Of a DNA stretch of 8,349 nucleotides, positions 1 to 4,762 are shown piece by piece; position 1 is the first letter of the stretch; every line of letters begins with the position of its first letter. The position numbers were made by a program, and so were the translations under genes. The DNA comes from CAZGRP01 sp964527995 (GTDB lineage Bacteria; Zhuqueibacterota; Zhuqueibacteria; Oceanimicrobiales; CAZGRP01): contig CAZGRP010000110.1 of the NCBI GenBank assembly GCA_964527995.1, positions 1 through 8,349 of the forward strand, in the 5' to 3' direction. The notes beneath the pieces were generated by a model. The model was not told the origin of the DNA. It did not search any database and worked only from the letters and a program-made list of their open reading frames with translations.

Positions 1-51
1 GGAAGTAGCTCAGACATCTTGCCTGCAGACTGGAAGCCTGCGCTACATTCC
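1..51. repeat. Degenerate palindromic intergenic repeat
   Basis: The outer arms are inverted: GGAAGTAGC at 1-9 pairs with GCTACATTCC at 42-51 apart from one extra base. Inside lie CATCTTGCCTGC and GACTGGAAGCCTGC, which are related to each other as tandem imperfect hairpin units. The pattern resembles dispersed intergenic elements (GCAGGC-ATCTT-GCCTGC / GCAGAC-TGGAA-GTCTGC) that I recall from Acidobacteriota and Verrucomicrobiota genomes. That recollection is not a search result. It may be cut by the window edge. Confidence 0.4.
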
Positions 52-194
52 CCCGAGACAGAGCGATTACATCCGGTGGGGGCCTCTCGCCTTTCGTTAT
101 TCGCCTGTTGTCACTGAATGCGCCGAACCGAGGTAGGTTCGGGAGGTGGGAGGATGTGCCGCACAGGCACCGAGCGAGGGGAGACTGCGGCGCC

Positions 195-359
195 TGGTGT
201 GCCGACAGCCGCTGCACCGACTCGACCCGAGGTAGCGCGATTTGGCAGGAGCAGTTCGTCGCCGCGGTGGATTCTGTGTTCGACTACCTCGTGGACGACG
301 GCTCGGACCTGGCGCAGCACACCTGGGGCGAGCGCAACACACAAGGCATCAGCAGTTGA
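195..359 (+). pseudogene. Penicillin acylase family C-terminal fragment (decayed)
   Basis: One plus-strand frame encodes a stretch typical of the C-terminal part of the penicillin amidase/acylase beta subunit. It has Trp-Cys-Ala-Asp near 195-206, then IWQEQFVAAVDSVFDYL, then DLAQHTWGERNTQ near 303-344, ending at a TGA at 357-359. The family normally reads on from the TWGERNT motif into RIRHPLS and another 60-100 residues, whereas here the frame stops within a few codons. Upstream the frame reaches only a TTG near 108, with no ribosome binding site and low-complexity Arg/Gly-rich sequence. Intact members are about 700-850 aa N-terminal hydrolases, so this is a remnant without catalytic parts. 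It is the only coding-like sequence on the plus strand. The family call rests on the WGERNT-centred motif alone. Confidence 0.55.
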
Positions 360-470
360 AACCGCATGACATCAACGTTGACAATGAATCAAACAGATTT
401 TTCATCACCAGACTTTTAAGAGCTTCTGCGATTTCAACCCCACTGATTGCGACGGTTAGTCGCATGGTCC

Positions 471-535
471 GCGGGATGCGAGCCCAAATTCAATCAGAGC
501 TACCTGACAGGTCGTGAAAATGGGCTGCATCCCGC
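471..535. repeat. Long-arm stem-loop in the 360-555 intergenic region
   Basis: GCGGGATGCGAGCCCA (471-486) pairs with TGGGCTGCATCCCGC (521-535) over 15 bp with one bulged base. The 34-nt loop holds a small palindrome, ACCTGACAGGT (502-512). A separate 6-bp hairpin, TGCGAC/GTCGCA, lies at 448-464. The long stem ends 20 bp past the stop codon of the SRPBCC gene (minus strand), so it could protect or terminate that transcript. There is no T-tract after the stem and the loop is long, so it is not a canonical intrinsic terminator. I see no gene between 360 and 555. Confidence 0.45.
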
Positions 536-555
536 CTCCACGATTCACTTCAGGG

Positions 556-1059
556 TTATTTTTCCTCAGCCTTTAGCTTCAATCTCCGGAGCATTTCATT
601 TGTTTCCTTGACCTGTGCCTCAAGGTCTTCCTTCGATTGCGGAGATGATTCCGTGTAGCGCTCCGCAAACGAGACCTTTGTACCTTTCCCTGACCTGGAC
701 AATATCCACCGGCCATTGCAGATGTAGGTCCAATTTTCCGGGTCCAGGCTGAATCTCAATTCCTTGGGACGGTTGGCCCGAATCAGCACGAAGCTGCTGG
801 CATCTCCCCACACTTTCACCCGCGCTTCGTCACCAACTTTGTTGAATTTCTTTGTTCCTCCCACGTATTCGTACCCCATAATCTGGGTCAACTGACCTGC
901 ATCAGTCAATACCGCCCAGACCTGGCTCGAGGCTGCATTCACGGTGATTTCTCCGCTGAAGCTCTGGCCCGTGAGGCCCTGGTTCCTGGCCTGGCCGAAT
1001 CCGGATTGCGCGGAAAAAAGCAGTGCCAGGGGAAGGACCAACATTGAAATCCGGTACAT
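556..1059 (-). CDS. Exported SRPBCC (START/Bet v1-fold) family protein
   Basis: A 167-aa protein. Residues 1-24 form a signal peptide: Met-Tyr-Arg, a hydrophobic core ISMLVLPLALLF, and a plausible signal peptidase I site after Gly-Gln-Ala (22-24). Residues about 33-160 look like the SRPBCC/polyketide-cyclase fold. They begin with a beta strand and VNAASSQVWAVLTDAGQL, the usual 'pattern V..VLTD...L' opening, followed by alternating strands and a long charged C-terminal helix (about 143-165). The fold binds hydrophobic ligands in a cavity, and no catalytic residues can be assigned. The start is fixed by a near-perfect AAGGAGG five bases upstream (1065-1071). The frame stays open upstream to 1323, but that extension would place the signal peptide internally and overlap the next gene. 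It lies 179 bp downstream of the FAD oxidoreductase on the same strand, so co-transcription is possible. A palindrome at 1095-1114 suggests separate control may also exist. Confidence 0.85.
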   Translation of the reverse strand: MYRISMLVLPLALLFSAQSGFGQARNQGLTGQSFSGEITVNAASSQVWAVLTDAGQLTQIMGYEYVGGTKKFNKVGDEARVKVWGDASSFVLIRANRPKELRFSLDPENWTYICNGRWILSRSGKGTKVSFAERYTESSPQSKEDLEAQVKETNEMLRRLKLKAEEK

Positions 1060-1064
1060 GACTA

Positions 1065-1071
1065 CCTCCTT
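1065..1071 (-). promoter_or_regulatory. Strong ribosome binding site of the SRPBCC gene
   Basis: AAGGAGG on the minus strand, five bases before the ATG at 1059. It decides the start codon over the ATGs further upstream in the same frame. Confidence 0.85.
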
Positions 1072-1094
1072 AACTTGAAGAATGAATGATGAGT

Positions 1095-1114
1095 GGGTCA
1101 AGTCGACTTGATCC
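1095..1114. promoter_or_regulatory. Perfect palindrome upstream of the SRPBCC gene
   Basis: TCAAGTCGACTTGA (1098-1111) is a perfect 14-bp palindrome. Beyond one mismatch it gains two more pairs (GG at 1095-1096, CC at 1113-1114). It lies about 40 bp upstream of the SRPBCC start codon, in the 179-bp gap after the FAD oxidoreductase. Size and symmetry fit an operator for a dimeric repressor, or a hairpin in a read-through mRNA. No confident -35/-10 pair is visible beside it. Confidence 0.4.
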
Positions 1115-1238
1115 ATTTGCTTGGACACTTTCATGCCCCGACGCTTTGCCCAAAGGCATTCTCCTCGGGGGAAAACTGCCATCGTGACATCGGCGCAACA
1201 GGCAAATCTCGATTTCGTTTTGGCGCCGCCCCTCATGC

Positions 1239-2663
1239 TCACGCCGAGGGCTTGATGTTCTGGTTCATGCTGAAGAAGTTTGTTGGATCGTACTTGCGTT
1301 TCAACTGCACCAGTCGCTTCCACACCTTCTCAGTGTAAGCATCTTTGACGCGATCCTCGCCTTCCTCGCTGAGGAAGTTGACATAGACGCCACTGGCGAA
1401 CTGTTCAGTCGAACGGTGGAAGTCTCTGGCCCAGGCGAGGCATTCTTCATCGTCCGCGGCGTTCTGCCAACGGGTGTGAATGTTCAGTACGAAGGGCGTC
1501 TTGCGGTGGGCGAAGGCCGTATCGTTCTCCGGCACCCGGCTCGGCGCGCCTTCCATGTGCGGAATAAACACTTCGCATTCCTCCGATGGCATCTGGGCCG
1601 CGAATTCGATGATCTTGTCGACGCAGTCGTCGGACAGCTCCCGGATGTGGTGCGATTTCCAGTAGTTGCGGGCGCCGTGGGGCACCAGCCCGTCGAAGCC
1701 CGCTTGCCAGCCGACCCAGGGATTCATGCCCAGGGCCTCACCGTGCGGTCTGCCGAACTCGCGGATGGGAGCGATGAGCTTTTCCCCCTTCTTCGGGTCG
1801 CCCAGGTAAACAAAAGGCGCGATCACGACCATCTGACCGTGCACCGCTTCGGGCAGAAAAGGCAAGGGCGGCGCATGACGGATGACCATCCAGACGGTCA
1901 TCTCGTCCGGAAGCGCGCGGACATATTCACTGTGAAACTGGATGTACTTCTTCGCGTTCTCGAAGGGCAGGACGATCAGTCCGGAAAATACCTCGGTGCC
2001 GATGTCCGCGCACCGGAATTCGAAAGACGTGACGATGCCGAAATTTCCGCCGCCGCCTCGGATTCCCCAGAACAGATCAGCGTTTTCCTCCTGGCTGGCT
2101 GTGAGGACCCGGCCATCGGCGGTGACGACATCCGCTGAAATCAGATTATCGATCGTCAGTCCGTGCTTGCGGCTGATCCAGCCGAAACCGCCGCCCAGGG
2201 TCAGGCCGGCCACGCCGGTATGGGACACGATGCCGGCCGAAACCGCCAGGCCATACCGCTGGGTCTCGACATCCACGTCGCCTAACAGGCAGCCGCCGTC
2301 CACGCGCACGGTCTTGCTCTTCGGATCCACACGGACGGACCGCATCTGGGACAAGTCGATCATCATGCCGCCATCGCAGACCGCGTTCCCCGCCACGTTG
2401 TGGCCCCCTCCTTTCACCGCGACCAGAAGATCGTGCTCCCGCGCGAAGTTCACCGCCTGAATCACGTCGTGAGTGCCGACGCTCCGAACGATCATCGCGG
2501 GTTTGCGGTCGATCATGGCGTTCCAAAGCTGGTGCGCCTCATCGTATCCCGGGTCCTCGGGCAACAGCAACTCTCCCCGCAGGCTGGCTTGCAGGGCCTC
2601 GACTGAAGCGGCATCCATCTTAATTGCCGACCCGGGCGGCGCTCCATTGTGCTGGTCACTCAT
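1239..2663 (-). CDS. FAD-linked oxidoreductase, berberine bridge enzyme-like (BBE)
   Basis: A 474-aa protein, normal length for bacterial BBE-like oxidases of the PCMH/VAO flavoprotein superfamily. The FAD-binding domain covers about residues 50-220. It includes KGGGHNVAGN (84-93) with His88, the usual 8-alpha-histidyl FAD attachment residue. It also has GVAGLTLGGGFGW (150-162) and RGGGGNFGIVTSFEF (202-216). The substrate domain follows, and the C-terminal BBE motif spans about 424-472, ending YDPTNFFSMNQNI. The segment before GVAGL (141-149) has no Cys, so the bicovalent attachment of plant BBE is not expected. Family members oxidise alcohols, sugars or specialised metabolites with O2, giving H2O2, and the substrate here is unknown. 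No signal peptide is seen, so it is probably cytoplasmic. GGAGGAA (2668-2674) lies just before the ATG and fixes the start. The gene has its own promoter region with the heptamer array at 2765-2794. Confidence 0.93.
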   Translation of the reverse strand: MSDQHNGAPPGSAIKMDAASVEALQASLRGELLLPEDPGYDEAHQLWNAMIDRKPAMIVRSVGTHDVIQAVNFAREHDLLVAVKGGGHNVAGNAVCDGGMMIDLSQMRSVRVDPKSKTVRVDGGCLLGDVDVETQRYGLAVSAGIVSHTGVAGLTLGGGFGWISRKHGLTIDNLISADVVTADGRVLTASQEENADLFWGIRGGGGNFGIVTSFEFRCADIGTEVFSGLIVLPFENAKKYIQFHSEYVRALPDEMTVWMVIRHAPPLPFLPEAVHGQMVVIAPFVYLGDPKKGEKLIAPIREFGRPHGEALGMNPWVGWQAGFDGLVPHGARNYWKSHHIRELSDDCVDKIIEFAAQMPSEECEVFIPHMEGAPSRVPENDTAFAHRKTPFVLNIHTRWQNAADDEECLAWARDFHRSTEQFASGVYVNFLSEEGEDRVKDAYTEKVWKRLVQLKRKYDPTNFFSMNQNIKPSA

Positions 2664-2710
2664 CGTGTTCCTCCATGGTTGTATTCACTGTTTGTCATTC
2701 TCGCCATCAT
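2660..2710 (-). other. Possible 16-aa leader ORF overlapping the FAD oxidoreductase start
   Basis: ATG at 2710 opens a frame MMARMTNSEYNHGGTR whose TGA overlaps the FAD oxidoreductase ATG as ATGA. No Shine-Dalgarno sequence precedes it. I list it because the nitrilase also has an upstream ORF with the same overlap. It could be coincidence. Confidence 0.15.
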
Positions 2711-2750
2711 GCAGGGTGAGAGCCACGCGCCATTTCAACTTCGGCCACCA

Positions 2751-2794
2751 AATATAAGATGAAAGCGTTCTGAAAGCGTTCTGCATGCCGTTCT
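2751..2794 (-). promoter_or_regulatory. SARP-type promoter: three heptamer repeats plus -10, upstream of the FAD oxidoreductase
   Basis: Reading the minus strand: AGAACGG (2794-2788), 5 bp, AGAACGC (2782-2776), 4 bp, AGAACGC (2771-2765), 8 bp, then TATATT (2756-2751), a good -10 match. Repeat starts are 12 and 11 bp apart, about one helical turn. The -35 position, 17 bp from the -10, reads ACGCTT inside the repeats and does not resemble TTGACA. The layout equals that of SARP activator promoters, where direct heptamers about 11 bp apart end 8 bp before the -10 and replace the -35. The predicted leader is about 80 nt. Upstream (2795-2900) I see only a T-rich tract beside the first repeat and a 10-bp palindrome, CCGGCGCCGG (2846-2855). 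Confidence 0.75.
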
Positions 2795-2900
2795 CTGAAA
2801 AAAACAATTCCAAATACGCATGGAAAAACTCGGGGACTTTCAGAGCCGGCGCCGGAGGTGGCCGCAGATGCTTGAGAGGAATGGGACCGAGCGCTGCTGA

Positions 2901-3833
2901 TCATGATCCATTGCCCCGGTTCACCTGAAACGAGAATACGTCCGGCCGGGCGTAGTGACCGGCGACATCGAACATGCGCTTTGCGGCAGCGATGTGCCCC
3001 AGGTCGATCTCGGCGTAGATAATCTCCTCCCTGCCCTCCACCGGTCCGGCGATCACCTCGCCCCTGGGATCGATGATACAGCTTCTTCCCGTATTGACCC
3101 ACTCCCTGCCGTCGGGATAGCGCTTCTTGAATTCGTAGCGATCCGGGATGTCCTCGGTTCGCAGGGCCATGCAGCAACTGACGACGAACATGCCGCCTTC
3201 TCTGGCGATGTGGCGCATGCTCAAGAGCCAATTGTCACTCTGGTCCCAGGTCGGTGCGCAAAGAATCTGCGCCCCGCGATCGTACATGGCCTGCCGGGCC
3301 AGGGGCATGTAGTTTTCCCAGCAGATGAGCCCGCCCAGCCGGGCGAAGGGGGTATCGAACACATGCAACGTGCTGCCATCCCCCTGCGCCCAGATCAGCC
3401 GCTCACCCCCGGTGGGGATCAGCTTGCGGTGCTTGCCCAGGATCTGCCCCTCGGCATTGATGAAGAGCAGGGTATTGTACAGGCTGGCAGCGCTGGCTTC
3501 GGTATTGCGCTCGTGCATGCCCATGGCCACGGCGATGCCCGCCTCCTTTGCCGCCCGGCACAGGCGCTTGGTGCTCTCACCGGGGATTGACACGGCATTT
3601 TCCAGCAGCGCCGCATACAGCTCGTTGAGCACCGCTCCTTCGCTGTTGCGCACAACCCAGACCCAGTCGGGATACCCGGTGATAAACACCTCCGGGAAGA
3701 GGACGAGTTTCGCGCCTTCCTTTCCCGCCTGCCCGATCAACTCGCAGGCCTTTTCTACCGTCGCCTCGCGATTCAAGAACACCGGTGTAGCCTGCGCGGC
3801 TGCGATCTTGAAAACGCTTCGATTGTGATTCAT
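2901..3833 (-). CDS. Nitrilase (carbon-nitrogen hydrolase superfamily)
   Basis: A 310-aa protein of typical single-domain nitrilase length. The catalytic triad is visible: Glu48 in LVLFPEVFITGYP, Lys137 in GKHRKLIPT, and Cys171 in GGLICWENYMPLAR. Glu144 in TGGERLIWAQGDG is the additional conserved Glu. The CWEN..PL context and the HRKL.PT..ER..W block mark the true nitrilase branch (EC 3.5.5.x, nitrile to carboxylate plus ammonia, or cyanide hydrolysis) rather than an aliphatic amidase or N-carbamoylase. The C-terminal part (GRSCIIDPRGEVIAGP and EIIYAEIDL) is complete. Family members form spirals of dimers in the cytoplasm, and no signal peptide is present. GAGGAGA (3842-3848) lies at a workable distance before the ATG. 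The substrate cannot be predicted. The neighbouring FAD oxidase has the same promoter architecture, so the two are probably co-regulated. Confidence 0.93.
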   Translation of the reverse strand: MNHNRSVFKIAAAQATPVFLNREATVEKACELIGQAGKEGAKLVLFPEVFITGYPDWVWVVRNSEGAVLNELYAALLENAVSIPGESTKRLCRAAKEAGIAVAMGMHERNTEASAASLYNTLLFINAEGQILGKHRKLIPTGGERLIWAQGDGSTLHVFDTPFARLGGLICWENYMPLARQAMYDRGAQILCAPTWDQSDNWLLSMRHIAREGGMFVVSCCMALRTEDIPDRYEFKKRYPDGREWVNTGRSCIIDPRGEVIAGPVEGREEIIYAEIDLGHIAAAKRMFDVAGHYARPDVFSFQVNRGNGS

Positions 3834-3916
3834 TCTCTGCTTCTCCTCATCAAAGGTGTTGGGATAATCCTGATGCGGTACATGAACCTCCGTCGCCTGA
3901 TTCTCGCCGGTTTCAT
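3830..3916 (-). other. Possible 28-aa arginine-rich leader ORF coupled to the nitrilase start
   Basis: ATG at 3916 opens a frame of 28 residues, 11 of them Lys or Arg, including RIRRRR. It ends in a TGA that overlaps the nitrilase ATG as ATGA, the layout of translational coupling. GGAG lies seven bases before its start (3927-3924). The -10-like element at 3937-3932 would put the transcript start at about this point, so the binding site might not be fully transcribed. It may be a regulatory leader or chance. Confidence 0.25.
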
Positions 3917-3931
3917 AAGATGTCTCCGGGA

Positions 3932-3975
3932 AAGATAAGAAAAAAGCGTTCTTGAAACGTTCTGGCGGGCGTTCT
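3932..3975 (-). promoter_or_regulatory. SARP-type promoter: three heptamer repeats plus -10, upstream of the nitrilase
   Basis: Minus strand: AGAACGC (3975-3969), 5 bp, AGAACGT (3963-3957), 4 bp, AGAACGC (3952-3946), 8 bp, then TATCTT (3937-3932). Spacing matches the array at 2765-2794 base for base, although the spacers themselves differ. Around the -10 the two promoters share TCTTAT followed by any base and TTT. The -35 position reads ACGTTT, not a sigma70-type box. A T-run precedes the first repeat, as in the other array. This supports a single activator reading both sites. The predicted leader is about 90 nt. Confidence 0.75.
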
Positions 3976-4084
3976 GGGGAAAAATCTTTGGCGGGGGCTA
4001 TGGAGTTTCTTTCTTCCGGCGCTCATCGTGGGATCTGAGCGGGCATGCTGATGCGAGGATGCCGCGGGGATGGTCTCCGGCGTG

Positions 4085-4453
4085 CTAGAGCACAGGCGTC
4101 TGCGGACGAGTTCGGCGATAGCTCGGGACATGACGTATCAGATGAATCAGGAGGGTACGCGTGGGGATCTCGTAGCCGAATCGTGACCGTGAAACTGGAT
4201 CCTTGTTCACATTAAGCGTGATAGAATCAAAACCGAGACCTCGCGATCGGATCGTGGAGTCCTGGTCACGACCGGGGCCGGCGTTCAAAAAGGCCATCAC
4301 GTATCGGCGCATCCCGTACTCATCCGCGCCCAGCTTCCGGGCCAGCAGGGAATCGTACGCAACGGTCGAGGCCGACGGCGATTCGGTCTCAGTCTCCCCC
4401 GATGAGCAGCCAAAAAGAGTGACTGAAATCAGCAGCACAAGCAGATTGCGCAT
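4085..4453 (-). pseudogene. YciI-like lipoprotein, N-terminal half with an unrelated tail
   Basis: ATG at 4453 follows GGGAGGAA (4457-4464). The product starts as a lipoprotein: MRNLLVLLISVTLFGC with the lipobox Leu-Phe-Gly-Cys16, then a Ser/Glu/Thr-rich linker. Residues about 32-60 (YDSLLARKLGADEYGMRRY, then VMAFLNAGPGRDQDS) match the start of exported YciI-like proteins. These normally continue with a His-containing block (RAHLDNI...LAEEGKLVLAGPF) and about 80 more residues. Here the similarity breaks near position 4265, and 56 unrelated residues follow to the stop at 4085. None of the three frames after the break restores the YciI domain, so this looks like a rearrangement rather than a single frameshift. 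It could still be translated as a 122-aa chimeric lipoprotein, but the YciI fold would be incomplete. It starts 20 bp after the DUF1801 fragment, so the pair were probably neighbours in an operon elsewhere. Confidence 0.6.
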
Positions 4454-4473
4454 GGCTTCCTCCCAACGCCTCG

Positions 4474-4740
4474 CTATGGATTTCCCTGGGACAGCCTTTC
4501 CACAGACCGGCGGATCAGCGTCTCCAATACATTCAAATCGATGTCTTCGAGCTTTTTGATGCACAGGCACGATTTTCCCGTTTTGAACTTTCCCAGCTTT
4601 TTCATGAGCTCCCCCTGATCTTGGAACCCGATCATGATGTACACCGTCAGCTCGCGCTTGCGGGAAGAGAAGCCGGTCAGCATCCAGTCGTCCTCGCGTC
4701 CGCTGGCATACTTGTAATGATAGAATCCGGTTGATCCATC
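4474..4740 (-). pseudogene. DUF1801 (YdhG-like) domain protein, C-terminal half
   Basis: From about 4728 the minus strand reads GFYHYKYASGREDDW, LTGFSSRKRELTVYIM, then ELMKKLGKFKTGKSCLCIKKLEDID and LETLIRRS. This is the well-conserved second half of DUF1801/YdhG-like proteins. Full-length members have about 60-70 further N-terminal residues including a W/G-rich 'GxSIVGFG' block. Here the frame meets a TGA at 4752-4750, and the only ATG is inside the domain at 4683 (a 69-aa product). It therefore appears 5'-truncated at a junction close to the stop of the large regulator (4763). A GAGGA lies near the internal ATG, but I regard it as fortuitous. No biochemical role is established for the family in bacteria beyond weak links to stress or iron proteins. 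Confidence 0.65.
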
Positions 4741-4762
4741 GGGCTGCCATCATGTTCGGAGC

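Noticed and set aside
1060..1323. Upstream extension of the SRPBCC reading frame to an ATG at 1323
   Set aside because: It would overlap the end of the FAD oxidoreductase, bury the signal peptide internally, and ignore the AAGGAGG placed five bases before the ATG at 1059.
1459..1960. Single GCGTTCT heptamers inside the FAD oxidoreductase gene (1459-1465 and 1954-1960)
   Set aside because: They are isolated copies without partners at 11-12 bp and lie in coding sequence, so not operators.
1416..2138. Long open frames on the plus strand opposite the FAD oxidoreductase, nitrilase and regulator
   Set aside because: They are antisense shadows of strongly supported genes in GC-rich DNA, without ribosome binding sites or domains.
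4454..4753. Reading the lipoprotein frame from the ATG at 4753 as a 222-aa protein
   Set aside because: The first 100 residues are the out-of-frame shadow of the DUF1801 fragment. The lipoprotein signal peptide and ribosome binding site point to 4453.
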